Below, one piece after another: positions 1 through 11,001 of a DNA stretch of 64,000 nt. Source of the stretch: Rhinopithecus roxellana. Taxonomy: Eukaryota; Chordata; Mammalia; Primates; Cercopithecidae. The stretch lies in assembly GCF_007565055.1 (NCBI RefSeq), contig NC_044551.1, positions 96,750,089 to 96,814,088 on the forward strand, read 5' to 3'. The position numbers and the translations under genes were made by a program. The notes below the pieces were generated by a model. It did not search any database, was not told the origin of the DNA, and worked only from the letters and a program-made list of their open reading frames with translations. Position 1 is the first letter of the stretch. Each line of letters begins with the position of its first letter.

Positions 1-358
1 AATGCCCCGGTTCAAGGCCTGGGAAGGGGGAAAAAAACCCACAAGTATTAGAAATGTCGTCTCTTCTCTGGGGAATCATACCTCTAAGATGAAACTTAGC
101 AGATCACGTTTCTATAGAAACACGAAGAACTTATAGGGTACATCTCATGTAATTGGATAAAGGTGATTGGTTTTCATTTTCATCTACATCAGCTTCAGTT
201 TGAGTTTCTTTTTGTGAAGGAGATACCTGTCCACTGCCGTTAAAATAATAGCAAAACACCAACAAATATTTTATGCTAATATTGAAAAATAATTCTAAGA
301 AGCTTTGGTAAAAAGTTGATTTTTTTAAAAAAACTAAAATGTTAAATTTTGTTTGCAG
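1..358. other. AT-rich unique DNA, no gene seen
   Basis: No repeat family is recognised. The right end runs into a T-rich tract and a TTTGCAG that resembles a splice acceptor (see the candidate exon at 359-393). Confidence 0.4.
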
Positions 359-393
359 GCTGAATCGACATAATGGCAACAGACACTCTGGAA
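359..393 (+). other. Candidate 35-nt exon-like segment
   Basis: The segment is preceded by a T-rich tract ending in TTTGTTTGCAG (348-358) and followed by GTGAGT (394-399), so both splice-site consensus motifs are present. One frame, starting at 360, is open across it and reads LNRHNGNRHSG; the open frame extends upstream to an ATG at 339 and downstream to a stop near 440. The length is not a multiple of three. I do not recognise the peptide, and acceptor/donor pairs this close occur by chance, so the call is weak. Confidence 0.15.
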
Positions 394-480
394 GTGAGTC
401 TAATGGTTTATATCAAGGGGATGGGTTCTTTTTTCTTTAAAGAAGGGGTGTATGTGTGTGTTCATGTGTGCACATGTAAT

Positions 481-600
481 TTTTTTTTTTTTTTTGAGAC
501 GGAGTCTTGCTCTCTCGCCCAGGCTGGAGTACAGTGGCCAGATCTCAGCTCACTGCAAGCTCCGCCTCCCGGGTTCACGCTATTCTCCTGCCTCAGCCTA
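481..600 (-). repeat. AluY-type element, 5' truncated
   Basis: A T15 tract (the element's A tail) is followed by GAGACGGAGTCTTGC and the right monomer, ending abruptly after CTGCCTCAGCC. The left monomer is absent. GTGGCCAGATCTCAGCTCAC is close to the Old World monkey AluY form. No clear TSD was found. Confidence 0.9.
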
Positions 601-1069
601 CGTTATGTATTCTTCATAGCAGAGTTCTATGCTACGAAAAAAGTACTGAAGGAATGTATTATATTCTTCATGAATGCATGTTGTTTACCTGATTCCTGCA
701 TTTTGACCTGAAATACATTCCTGAGCTCTGTGCAGACACATGTGAAAAGAACACCTTTAGACTAAAAAACACATGTTTTTGGATAATGGTTATACAGGAA
801 GATGCGGTCGTAAAATACCCTGACTACTTTAGACATCCTCCAAGACAGACCCTCTTAGGCACTGCAGGCCTTGTTGGGATGGTACTTCCAAACTAACTTT
901 CCCACCCCGGAGACAAATCAGTAACAGCAGACCAGTGGGAATGGATGTCCAGGTAGAGACAGCTTTCTGACTAAAATGCCTCTAGAACACTGCCTCTGTC
1001 ATGAGGAACAGGCAACTAAGCAGAAGAGTGGGCTTTCTGTATAGTTATATATTTGTAAAAAATAGACTG
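601..1069. other. Unique sequence, nothing recognised
   Basis: Mixed-composition DNA after the truncated Alu. ATTCTTCAT occurs twice (609 and 663), which is not enough to suggest an element. No coding or RNA signal is seen. Confidence 0.4.
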
Positions 1070-1248
1070 TTTTTAAGGCAGTTTTAGGTTCATAGTAAAA
1101 TTGAGCAGAAAGTACAGAGCGTTCCCATATATCCTTTGCCCCCCACAAACATGGAGCCTCCCCTGCTATCAACATCCCACACCAGAGTGGTACATGTCTT
1201 ACAATCAATGAATCTACGCTGATACATCATTATTACTCAAAGACCAGA
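1070..1248 (-). repeat. L1M 3' fragment, first part
   Basis: The stretch TTTTAGGTTCATAGTAAAATTGAG through GAGTGGTACATGTCTTACAATC matches the 3' region of old mammalian L1M elements as seen on the reverse strand. It stops at 1248, where a DNA transposon is inserted, and resumes at 1660. Confidence 0.7.
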
Positions 1249-1659
1249 CAGTAGTCCCCTCTTATCCTTAGGGGATACATTCTAAGACCCCCAGTGAATG
1301 CCTGAAACTATGGAAAGTACCCATGTTTTTTCCTATATATACATACCTATGAGAAAGTTTAATTTATAAATTAGGCACAGTAAGAGATTAACAACAATAA
1401 TCAACAGATTATAACCATATACTATAATAAAAGTTATAGGAATGTGATCTTTCTCTCAAAATACCTTACTGTACTCCTTGTGATGAGGAAGAGAGGAAGC
1501 AAGATGGTGAGAGACTTCATTATACTACTCGGAATGGCGTGCAATTTAAAACTATGAATTGTTTATTTCTGGAACTTTCCATTTAATATTTCTGAACCTT
1601 GGTCAACCACGGATAATTGTAACCATGGATAGTAAAACTGTGGATAGGGGTGACTAGTG
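1249..1659. mobile_element. Tigger/MER-type MITE (copy 1)
   Basis: A non-autonomous pogo-like DNA transposon. It begins CAGTAGTCCCC and ends in the inverted counterpart GGTGACTAGTG, followed by TA (the left flank now reads GA, so the TA TSD is half decayed). The interior has the marker block AATTTATAAATTAGGCACAG near 1359-1380, shared with the copy at 5748-6359. It has no coding capacity. It lies inside an L1M, so it is younger than that L1. Subfamily not assigned. Confidence 0.8.
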
Positions 1660-1830
1660 TAATGTAGTTTACATTGGGGCTCACTCTTGTTATATTGTAC
1701 ATTCTGTGGATTCTGACAAATGCAGAATGACATATATCCACAACATATTTTTAAGAAAAAAGATATGCTAAAGTCTTGGCCTGCCATTTGTCACTCATCC
1801 AATAGAGACACGATCACATTCACAGAATTC
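1660..1830 (-). repeat. L1M 3' fragment, second part
   Basis: Resumes the L1 interrupted at 1248: GTAGTTTACATTGGGGCTC, TTGTACATTCTGTGG and GACATATATCCACAAC follow in the order expected of the reverse-strand L1M 3' end. The two halves abut when the MITE is removed. Confidence 0.7.
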
Positions 1831-2164
1831 ACACTCAGTCTCTGCTATGTAAACTGAAAGAAGAAGAAAGAAATTCACTTTTCCTATTTCTATTAATCAA
1901 GACAGCTGTTGATAATTTTCCCTACAAATACATGGTTATAGCCATAGTCTGAGAGCTACCTTGCTATACTGGGTAAAGCTAATCTCAACAATACCAAAGG
2001 AGCCAATGGCTGCTTGAAAGAGGAAAGACTGAATACAACAAAAGATTCAAGAACTAATCTTCAAACATATAGGAGAATCATACTACATTATAACAAAACA
2101 AAGTAAACTCAATCCACCATTATGTTTCACTGAATCTGATACTATAGACTGTAAGCGTATGGCA
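1831..2164. other. Unique sequence, purine-rich patch
   Basis: Contains a short purine run (GAAAGAAGAAGAAAG near 1856). Otherwise no repeat family, gene or RNA is recognised. Confidence 0.35.
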
Positions 2165-2470
2165 GACACATCTGATAGCAATAACTTCAGCATACCCTGA
2201 GAATGACCCTGCATGGTAGATGCACCTGATAAGAATAATAACTTAAACATATCCTGAGAATGCTGATGCACCTGATCTACGTAAACTGCATGCTTTTTAC
2301 AAATGGTAGCAGCTCTCCTGTCGGGCCTGCCACCACTGGACTTCCCTGTATGTAAGTCCCCTTGGTAAACAGGGTTTAGGTCTCAATCACTGGCTCTGGG
2401 TCTCTTCTTTGGCCTCTTGAACGTGGTGTCATCCCTACTGAAGTCAATATGGGTCTGACACAACAGTAAG
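2165..2470 (+). repeat. LTR-like repeat with internal tandem unit
   Basis: Two diverged tandem units (2169-2205 and 2223-2262), both containing a CTGATA..AATAACTT core and ending CCTGAGAATG, lead into a segment with AAGTCCCCTTGGTAAACAGG, CTGGGTCTCTTCTTTGGCC and a terminal GGTCTGACACAACA. The layout and the CA terminus resemble a solo endogenous-retrovirus LTR 3' part; the family is not named and the 5' boundary is uncertain. Confidence 0.45.
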
Positions 2471-2515
2471 GTACATTATTAGTTATATGCCACTAAGAAA
2501 GAAAAAAATGTTCCA

Positions 2516-2784
2516 GCCGGGCGCGGTGATTCACGTCTGTAATCCCAGCACTTCTAGAGGCCGAAGTGGGCAGATCCCTTGAGGTCAGGAGTTCAAGACA
2601 AGCCTGGCCAACATGGTGAAACCCCGTCTCTACTAAAAATACAAAAATTAGCTGGGCGTGGTGGCGCGAGCCTGTAATGCCAGCTACTCTGGAGACTGAA
2701 GCAGAAGAATCAGTTGAATCTGGGAGGTGGAGGTTGCGACGAACTGAGATCGTGTCACTGCACTCCAAAAAAAGAAAAAAGACA
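2516..2784 (+). repeat. AluS element with 3' deletion
   Basis: Starts GCCGGGCGCGGTG and proceeds through the right monomer, then jumps from CACTGCACTCC straight into the A-rich tail, so the last ~30 bp of the body (GCCTGGG..GTCTC) is missing. Confidence 0.93.
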
Positions 2785-4374
2785 AAATATTCCCAATTGT
2801 AATCGGATGTCATTGATTATAAAATGTATCCAGATTTCCAAGTTGCTAAAATATGGAGGTGGAAGGAGTGTGCCTCAGAATCTATGAAAGGAGGTATTTC
2901 ATTTTACTCTTCATTTACTTTATTCCTTAGTTTCAAGGGGTGATGTAGTTTGTGGGCCCTACATGTAATCCAGTGTCAGCAGACTTTGGCAGAAGCGCTG
3001 GCAGAGCTACTCGGCAAAACTCGAGGGCTTCACATTCTGTGCCTTTGTTTCATTCCTTTACCAGGAGACACAGCTGACTGGTAGAATGAAAACTTAAGGG
3101 TTGACATTCTCTGCAAAGCACTGTTAGGAAAAAATGCATTTATAGGAAAATACCAATGTGAAAATACAATTAAAAAAAATCTAGAATAAAAATGTATGCT
3201 AGCCGTAGGAACTCATTATCATTTTTCTCACTCAGTTGGTATTATATAAGCTAGCTTCTGATAATTGTTTCCAATTTTATCTCTAATTGTTTTCCTTTTT
3301 TCCACTAATAACGGTGAAAACTTCCATAAGAACCTTCTTAGCCTCTGCAGAGCACACCTGCCGTGATGCCTTTCTTAGAAACAAATTTTCCCTGATGGAA
3401 TACATTAACATCCTAAAACAAAATAAAAACCAAAAACCTCCTTTATATCAAGTGCCTGTGTTTAATAAACATCTCTAGTCTACGGGCTCCTCCTGTCTAT
3501 GTGCAAAACTTACCACTTGACAATCTACCAAATTAACTCCCTTTCGCCTTCTGCAGGGGACACTGTTGGTGTCTCACCCAGATCCCCTATCTTTACCTGG
3601 CAGGGCACCCATCCCCAGATGCTGGGAGCTGGCCACTAATGGCTCACAGCTGTCTTCTTGTCAGGGCGAAGTACTCCTAGCCACTTTGCCTCAGTGAAAC
3701 TCATCTGACGCGTCCACCATAGATCCAATCAGCACGCAGCCACTGGCTGATCTTACACACTTGGGTGATAAGATCAGTGTCCTGCCTCCAAGCAGGACCA
3801 CTGTGGTACAATTCATGCTCCAGAGTTCTCCCTGGGATCAGCGTGAAGCCAGTCTCCAGTGGGGACCACATCGTCGCTTCACTTTTCCCCACCGCCTACC
3901 CTGCTTCCTCCCATACACACAGGTTTTGCTTCTAGAGAACTCCATTTAGGACAGCTTCTAATCACCTATTTGTCAGACGTCAAGAATAGTGTATGGTTTG
4001 TTTTCTTTCCTATCCTTCCCCAAATCTAGGATTGTGAATTGTTTACTTGTTTTTATTGCTCGAATGTGTTAAATCTTGGATGATATCTATTATTTAGCAA
4101 AATTTTAAAAGCATCTCATAGGGCACCTAAAAAATGGAGGACTAGACATTTTATGTGTCTTCTTGGCAAAGCATTCTTTATTTTATTTTTTTGCTAAAAA
4201 CACACCAGCCTGGGCTGAGGCATCCACTGAAATGCTTTCTATTTCCACCAACAGTTCCCAAACTTGAGTCCTCAAGCCAGTGCTGAGGCAGTTGGGAAGA
4301 GAGAGGGCCCAGGTAATGATAGCTCTGTCAGTGAGACGAAGTGAGTAAGTTTCATTTAGCCTGACAATTACGGT
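2785..4374. other. Unique sequence, about 1.6 kb
   Basis: No Alu, L1, MIR or LTR signature was recognised. The only frames over 60 codons are isolated and overlapping on both strands (3287-3478, 3701-3949), with no splice, promoter or codon evidence. Confidence 0.4.
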
Positions 4375-4500
4375 AATTTGAGGAAAGAGCACAGGGTTTA
4401 AAGCCATGCAGGCTTGAGTTGGAATCTGCTTCTATCACTTAACCGCTGAGTGGCCTTGGCTAAAGTACTTATTCTCCCTAAAATAACCCAACTGATTTGA
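4375..4500 (+). repeat. MIR fragment
   Basis: AAGAGCACAGGGTTTAAAG, GGCTTGAGTTGGAATC, TATCACTTAACCGCTGAGTGGCCTTGG follow the MIR consensus order (tRNA-derived head into core). Confidence 0.75.
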
Positions 4501-5249
4501 GAAGCAAGGTAGGTAGTGCGCAGGGCATGAAGCAGTGGCTGGCTGACAGGCGCTTGAAAGCAAGGATTTTTGCCGCTTTTGTTTACTGCTGTTCACCTAC
4601 CACCTTGTTGCCAAGGCGACATTGTAAACACTCCATTATTTGTTGAATGAACGAATGAAATGGCTATTTTCTAAGGAGAACTTAAGAGTACATATTAATT
4701 GTATGAACTAATTTTTAAAGAAACACTTCTTAAAATCACATTTTAATTGCAAGATATTATTGCTTGTAAGAGATGCCATTGATTTCATGTTTTTAATGAC
4801 TGTATTAAATATACACATTATTTGAAAATCATCCTGATTTCAAGAAACATTCAAAAGCATGAAAAAAGCTGCAGAATTGAGGACATGAGCTACATTCATA
4901 TTACTAGCACTTTGCTATCCCCATCTGGAGCAAATGTTTCCCCCAGTGTGTTCACTGCTTAGTTCCATGTTTTCTTTTGATACCAGAAACATTGTTATGC
5001 AGTCTGTCAATCATTTTATGGAGTTTTTTTCTATGCTTTTGGATTTGCCATTCTTACCCCGCCATAGATAGGATAATTTTGTTCTAATTTACAGCTTCAT
5101 TTGCACACTTTTTAATCTTCCTGAAACTTATGAAGTGAGTTATGGATTAAAACTAATTGCCTCCAACTAGTTTATTACTTCAAAAACACTTATTGAATAA
5201 AGCACCTGTGGCCCATTTATTTGTGGTGATTTCTTCCCATTCATTAAGG
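4501..5249. other. AT-rich unique sequence
   Basis: Contains TGTTGAATGAACGAATGAAATG near 4640, possibly the remnant of an L2 3' tail. Nothing else is identifiable. Confidence 0.35.
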
Positions 5250-5429
5250 TTTTTTGTTTTGTTTTGTTTTTTCTCCTTGAGACAGAGTTGTGCTCTGTCG
5301 CCCAGGCTTGGAGTACAGTGGTGTGATCTTGGCTCACTGCAATCTCCACCTCCCAGGCTCAAGCAAATCTCCTGCCTCAGCCTCCCGAGTAACTAGGATT
5401 ACAGAAGCCCGCCACAATGCCTGGCTAAT
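5250..5429 (-). repeat. Alu, 5' truncated, with TSD
   Basis: The T/G-interrupted tail (TTTTGTTTTGTTTTG) is followed by the right monomer, ending at GCCTGGCTAAT. The flanking CATTAAG at 5242 and at 5431 is a TSD, so the truncation happened at insertion. Confidence 0.9.
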
Positions 5430-5529
5430 CATTAAGTTATTATACATCCTTCAGTTACCTACAGTTTCCTTTATCTGTCTGTTTGCTCACCCTGTTTTTC
5501 ATCGTCACATGTTCACTTCCTAACGTTGT

Positions 5530-5690
5530 ATCACAACTTTGTTATTTATTTTCTTGCCTGACTGCCCTACCTGAATGTAAGCTCCAGGAAGCAGAGACCT
5601 TCGTTTCACTGCTACATCTGCAGACCTACAACCTGGGGGCAGGGGGCATCTCAAGATAGATGATCAATAAATATTTGGAAGAATGAAATA
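5530..5690 (+). repeat. L2 3' end
   Basis: GAATGTAAGCTCCAGGAAGCAGAGACC followed by GATCAATAAATATTTGGAAGAATGAA is the characteristic L2 3' terminus with its polyadenylation-like AATAAA. Confidence 0.75.
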
Positions 5691-5747
5691 AAATGTACAC
5701 AAATAGAATAAACATTTACTGTGATATGTACTGAAGACAAAAAAGTA

Positions 5748-6359
5748 CATAGGTGCCCCTTATTCACAGAAAGTATGTTTTAAGACCCCAAATGGATGCC
5801 TGAAACTTTGGATGGTACCCAACTCTATATATACTATGTTTTTTCCTACACATACACACACCTGTGATAAAGTCCCTTTTTTTTTTTTTTTTTGAGATGG
5901 GGCCTTTCTCTGTCACCCAAGCTGTAGTACTGTGGCAAAATCACAGCTCACCCTGCTGCCTCAACCTTCTGAGCTCAAGTGATCCTCCTGTCTCAGTCTC
6001 CCGAGCAGCTGGCACTACAGGTGTGCACCATCACACTCGGCTAATTTTTTATTTTTATTTAATTTTTTTTTTATAGAGTTGGGGTCTTGCTGTGTGGCCC
6101 AGGCTGGTTTTGGCTGAACTCCTGGGCTCAAGTGATCCTTCTGCCTCTGCCTCCCAAAGCATGACAAAGTCTAATTTATAAATTAGGCACAGTAAGAGTA
6201 ACAACAACAATAATAAAATAGGACAATTATAACAATATACTGTAATAAAAGTTATGTCAATGTGGTCTATCTCTCAAAATACTGCACAATTTTCAGACTG
6301 TGGTTGACTGCAGGTAGCTGAACCTGCAGATGTGAACCCATGGATAAGGGGGCCTGCTA
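5748..6359. mobile_element. Tigger/MER-type MITE (copy 2), split by Alu
   Basis: Second copy of the family at 1249-1659, in the same orientation. TA dinucleotides flank both ends (5746-5747 and 6360-6361). It shares AATTTATAAATTAGGCACAG and GTAATAAAAGTTATG with copy 1. An AluJ sits inside it (5877-6161). When the Alu is excluded it is slightly over 300 bp. No coding capacity. Confidence 0.8.
5877..6161 (-). repeat. AluJ inserted in MITE copy 2
   Basis: T17 then GAGATGGGGCC; diverged AluJ-like sequence, lacking the final ~35 bp at its 5' end. The TSD is GATAAAGTC (5866-5874) and GACAAAGTC (6163-6171), one mismatch. Confidence 0.9.
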
Positions 6360-6379
6360 TATGCCAATGGCTGGACATT

Positions 6380-6660
6380 TTTTGCAGGAGCTCATTTAGG
6401 TAGACAAGGCAACCCCTCTAAATAGGTGATGTTTGAGCTGGGACCCAAAGACCAAGAGTGAGCCAGGTGCATAAAGAGGTGGAGGCAGGTTCAGGCCTGC
6501 AGGAGGGCTTAGTATGTTTAAGGAACAGAAGGGAGGCCAGTAAGAGAAATAGAGAGGGGTAGAAGGTGGATCTGGAAAAGCAGGCAATGGTGAGATCATT
6601 CTAGGTGGCGGTGAAGAACATGTATGTTACTGCAAGAGCAGTAGGAAGCCATTAAAGGTC
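6380..6660 (-). repeat. L2 fragment
   Basis: GTGATGTTTGAGCTGGGACCC, GAGTGAGCCAGGTG, TATGTTTAAGGAACAGAAGG and GCAGTAGGAAGCCATTAAAGG occur in the order of an L2 3' region read on the reverse strand. Confidence 0.7.
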
Positions 6661-7813
6661 TGGGCAGAGGCGGGACAGGGGCTGCCACTGGCCTTGGTGA
6701 TAGAAGTGGGTTGGAGAGGGATGTGAGACACAGAGGCCAAGGGCCCCACGGTAACCCAGGCCAGACAAGGTGCGGCTTGGGCGAGGGTGAGTAGTGGAGA
6801 GGGAGAGTGGCCTGACTGGAGAGCTCGTGGGAGGGAAAGCAAATGGGTGTGGCAGGAACTACACTTGGCTTGGGTCCTGATGCCTGCCTGGCTCATGCTT
6901 CCCACGTTTCTTCCCAGGGAGCAGAGTGTGGGCAGGGGGCCGCCCCCCGCATCCTCCCAGGCATGAGAAAGAGGCAGAACTTGATGATGACTGTGGAGCT
7001 TTCTGGCTTGAGTCACTCATCAAGTGCTGCAGCAATTCTCTGGGTTGAGGAATTGAGAGAGGGAAGGTTTGAGAGGAAAAAGCAAGAGCTCCACTGGCAG
7101 CCTCATAATGGATTTGAGATTCTAAAGAGCGAAGTTGTGTGAGAGACTCAGCTCTGTGAGTCTGGAGTCCGGAGGGTCTGTCTGGGCTGTGGATATATAT
7201 TTGGAGGTCATCGGCCTACAGATAGAAATTAAAGCCAGGGGACTGAACAAGATCATGTAGAAAGAACTGAGATAGGAAAAAAGAGTCCATGTTTCAGCCC
7301 CCCAGCGCACTAGGAGTAAATCTAAACATACGAAGGATGTGGGGAGCCTTCTAGGTCATGCCGGTGTTGTGAGTGTGCTGTAGTTCAGTCAGTTAGATAG
7401 GAAGTGTTCTTCGGTTAATGTCAATCCCAAATACTGCTGCATCTCTAGCCAACACCAGGAAGAAGTTGCTGTGTCTGGTAAAGAGGAATAGCTATGGTCA
7501 TGAAATTCAGCTAAAAAAGTGTCTAGGATGTCTCCAGCATGTATTAGGCCTTGAGGCAGATGGCCAAGACATTCACCAGGGCAGAGGTTCACTGTTTAAA
7601 GGCGAGTCTCTAAACATTCATGGGGCTTCCAAAGTAAAGACACTTTAGATTAGAGCCAGATTTAACAGCACTCCAACAATTGTAAATATGAAGCTGCCCT
7701 TTAATCACAGCCTGGGTCTGGCCCCAGGTGCACGACATAAGGCATTTCAGATCAGTCTTCTTTACACAATGGGTACTTAGCAACATGGAATGGCTGACTT
7801 AAAAACATATCTG
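6661..7813. other. Unique / very old repeat-like DNA
   Basis: G-rich on the plus strand to about 7000. The block 7195-7320 (GGAGGTCATCGGCC.., AAAGCCAGGGGACTG) looks like an ancient interspersed repeat, but I cannot name it. Frames on both strands (for example 129 codons minus at 6627-7016) overlap L2 and are not supported as genes. Confidence 0.35.
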
Positions 7814-8129
7814 GGGTCGGGGCAGTGGCTCACGCCTATAATCCCAGCACTTTGGGAGGCTGAGGCAGGTGGATCACCTGAAGTCAGGAGTTTGGGACCC
7901 GCCTGCCAAACATGGCAAAACCCTGTCTCTACTAAAAGTACAAAAAACGTTAGCCGGGCATGGTGGCGGGAGCCTGTAATCCTAGCTACTCTGGAGGCTG
8001 AGGCAGGAAAATTGCTTGAACTCGGGAGGAGGAGGTTGCAGTGAGCTGAGATTGCACCACTGCACTCCAGCCTGGGCAGCAAGAGCAAAACTCCATCTCA
8101 AAAACAAAAACAAACAAACAAAAAAACCC
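7814..8129 (+). repeat. AluS, full length with TSD
   Basis: From GGTCGGGGCAGTGG to a tail of AAACAAACAAACAAAAAAACC. The TSD AAACATATCTGGG flanks it (7803-7815 and 8130-8142). Confidence 0.95.
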
Positions 8130-9387
8130 AAACATATCTGGGTCCAGAAAGCACTGAGTGGGTCATGCAAGGCTTTGTATCTCCCAGTATCTACCAGGTT
8201 CACTGTGTTCTGTTGCCTGATTTTTTTTTTTCCACAGTAAGTTAACAAAACCACAGGATATTAAAAAGTAAAAAATATAACCTCCACGGAAATGTTTACC
8301 AAATCCCACAGATATGAACTGATCTCCCTGGTATGAGCTGTCTAGATCATTAAATCCTAAAAGAGATGCCAACATTGTAAACTTCAGATCTAGAGACCGG
8401 AAATATCTTTATACTGCAGTCTGAGATTCCTCAGGACAGGAGGCCCAATTCACCCCCGATCCTGCCAGTCATTTTATGCTCATGCTAGCAACAAGCATTC
8501 CTTGCCAAGTGGGAAGGAGTGCTGTGCCCCTGGGGCATGGGTTCAGGTGGTAACCCATCCTCCCTGAGAGGTCTGGTGTACAAACTGCTCAGCTCATCTC
8601 CTGTCTGGGAAACCTGCGAAGCACTGATGTGTAGACAGGTTATCTTTTGGGGTTCAATACATAAGTTGGGCCCATGAGCCCACCCCGGCCACAGTAACAG
8701 AGTGGTCACCTAGTCTGATTCCTCTGGGCCTTTGGAGGAGAATGTTCCTTTCCATGCTTCCTGCAGGTTCCATCGTGGTTATAAGGCCCTGGGCAAAAGC
8801 CCTGCAGTCCTGCTCCAATGAACAGCACGTCCCTGCCTCTGCCACTTGTGTCACCTCCACCTGAGATGGCACTACGTGGGCCTTTGACTGCTGCTGTCCA
8901 CCCAGCAGCCGAAATTCCTGGCAACCCCAGAGCTGGGCAACAGGAGGGTGAGGGCACCTGTAGCACCCGGCCAGGGGTCCTCCAGATCCTCGCAGTCCTA
9001 GAGGTAGGTGTGCATTCTTGCTGTCCACACCATTCCAGCCGATGCATCTCTACTCTCCTGTAAACTCCCTGCTTTTTTGAGATTCATACCCCTAGCCATA
9101 TTCCTCTCTCATCTTAGAGTTCCAAATGGAGAAGTCAATCCCTTCTGGTCCCTTAGATTTTCACTGGGGACCCTGCCACTTGGCTCAGAGTCTCCTCTGC
9201 ATCTCAACTCTGCAGGGAAGGCAATTCAGTATCCATCTGGTCAACCCACCCAACGCCCTCTGAGTTCTTTGACTTCATGCATGCCAGTGTCCTTCTCTAC
9301 TCTGCTTCAAGCACCCACTCTTGTGGCCACACCTTTGCCTTCATCATCCAGAGTTGCTCCACTTGTCAAATTTCAGTTAAAATCTCC
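8130..9387. other. Unique sequence, GC-moderate
   Basis: No repeat is recognised. Two overlapping minus frames (8654-9028, 124 codons; 8706-9047, 113 codons) and one plus frame compete over the same bases, which argues against any being coding. A T13 run lies at 8220. Confidence 0.4.
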
Positions 9388-9563
9388 GGCTGCAATTTCT
9401 GCCCTTTCAGCTCTCTCTGTTTCTCCCACTCCCTCAATTCTAAACTTCATTAAGCTTGGCACTCTCTTGACTCCCCACTTTCCCTCTCATTGCTCCTCCT
9501 GTCTTCCCTTCCTTACTATTGCAGCCCGCACTTCTACCCTTGCCAAAACCCACAACTCATTGC
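9388..9563 (+). repeat. Local duplication A, copy 1
   Basis: A 176-bp segment from GGCTGCAATTTCTGCC to ..ACTCATTGC that is nearly identical to 11,002-11,195, direct orientation, 1.6 kb away. One visible substitution lies in the first ~140 bp; then this copy has TA where copy 2 has a 20-nt stretch, and it differs at one further base. It is not a recognised dispersed repeat. Confidence 0.95.
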
Positions 9564-10289
9564 CTGCAAATCTCTAGCCTTGGATTCACCTGACTGACCT
9601 ATTCCACCCTTAACTGTATTTGTAGAATTCTACTTGGGCTTTGAGAGTTGCTGGAAATGAATACACAGTCACACAGTCTGCTGCCACTGCACACTCACGG
9701 TTTCCAACGCCCCCCACATGCTGTCAGCTGCCCAATTACCTCTCTAGTCTTTCCCATTCCCGGCTCTCAGTAGTCTTAAGCTGGGAAGACTTTGAGATGT
9801 GCTCCTTCTTACTCAGCAGATAACCTCACCTCTTATTCATCTGGAATGTGGAACCTATCTGGTAGAAACTAAATGTTTTATTGCTTCTCTCTCTGAAACT
9901 GCAAAACTCAACGAAGCACATCTGACCTAAGCTCTTCCTCACCTCCTCCCTCCTGTCACAAAGGAAAGGTGGGCCTGACCAGGGTGAGAGTGGGGCCATC
10001 CATCTGGGGCTCTACCTTTATGTTCCTCTGACCGTTTCAGGAGCCTTGTTCAAATCCACCATCTTCCTCTTTTTTTTGTCTGATCTTTGCTACTTGACTG
10101 GCCTTCCCACCAATGTTTACACAGGCAAAAGTCTCTTCCATCGTATTAAGAAACCCTCTCTTGACTCCCAATATCCTCTAGGTCCCCCGCTCTTTCCTGG
10201 CTTCCCTCCTCTGTGCTCTGCAGCCCCCTGTGCGGATCCGAGACCCTGTTATTGCCCTCATCAGGTGTACAGCGGTTACCTGCTCACCT
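9564..10289. other. Unique sequence
   Basis: C/T-rich on the plus strand. The long plus frame ending at 9577 (189 codons) runs through duplication copy 1 and has no gene-like context. Nothing else is recognised. Confidence 0.35.
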
Positions 10290-10410
10290 GACCACCCATA
10301 TCACCAGTCTGTTACCTCCTTGAGGCAGGGACTAGGCTTATTTGTCACCAGTTTTTCTGCATTTACTTAGCACAATGCTTGAAACCCAATACATGTACAA
10401 ATGAATGTGT
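10290..10410 (+). repeat. Probable L2 3' end
   Basis: CTCCTTGAGGCAGGGACTAGGCTT then GCACAATGCTTGAAACCCAAT and ATGAATG resemble a decayed L2 3' terminus. Confidence 0.45.
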
Positions 10411-10856
10411 ATTAACTGTGATACAAAACTTATATCTGGCCATTCGTAAATAAAGTCTTCTAACTGTAGGTTTAGACTTCTGGATGAAAAACCCATACTT
10501 TTTTTGGGGTGGAATCTATGAACTTAAAATATGCAAAGTGCTGACAATGTCACTGTACCTATTCATGTAGTTCTGATCGTTTCTCAATAGATGGGTAGGT
10601 CTTCCATGACCATTTCCACCAAGCCACGCTAAACACCCAGGTTGCTTAACTGCAGACACACGGACATGAACAGAATGCAGCAATGGGCCACATAATTAGC
10701 CGCCTTGGTGTAAAGTGAAAGTAAAGACTTTTTTCAACTCTTTTTGGATGTCAACTGGGACAGAGGACAAGCTGTTCCATTATGGAGTCAAATCTTGTAA
10801 CAGAAGTTGGTCGCCATGAGGAGGAAATCAGAAGTTCACATTCAAAGGATAACAGC
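10411..10856. other. Unique sequence
   Basis: AT-rich, no element recognised. It ends at a poly-T tract. Confidence 0.35.
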
Positions 10857-11001
10857 TTTTTTTTTTTTTTTTTTCTGACCAGACCCTGGAGAAGCTGAGT
10901 GTGCTGCTGACAGAGAACCACCTTTCACTGTGAATGATGTGTGCCTGGACGGGCGACAGGGCGTTCAGGAGAGGTGGCCATGCAAGTCAAGACCTGCCAA
11001 G
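10857..11001. other. Poly-T-led segment of unknown origin
   Basis: A T18 run (about 10,857-10,874) is followed by ~125 bp ending where duplication copy 2 begins. In plus sense the segment reads QTLEKLSVLLTENHLSL then a stop (10,883-10,936), a coding-looking string I cannot place. The poly-T would instead fit a retrocopy on the minus strand. The two readings conflict, so the origin is open. Confidence 0.3.

Noticed and set aside
2165..2275. Repeat units with spacers, considered as a CRISPR-like array
   Set aside because: Only two diverged units in a eukaryotic LTR-like sequence.
4375..4500. tRNA-like A/B box pattern
   Set aside because: This is the tRNA-derived head of a MIR, not a tRNA gene; no cloverleaf can be completed.
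9008..9577. 189-codon plus open frame, longest in the window
   Set aside because: It runs across unique DNA into duplication copy 1; composition is C/T-rich low complexity (Ser/Pro/Leu), and no domain, splice or start context supports it.
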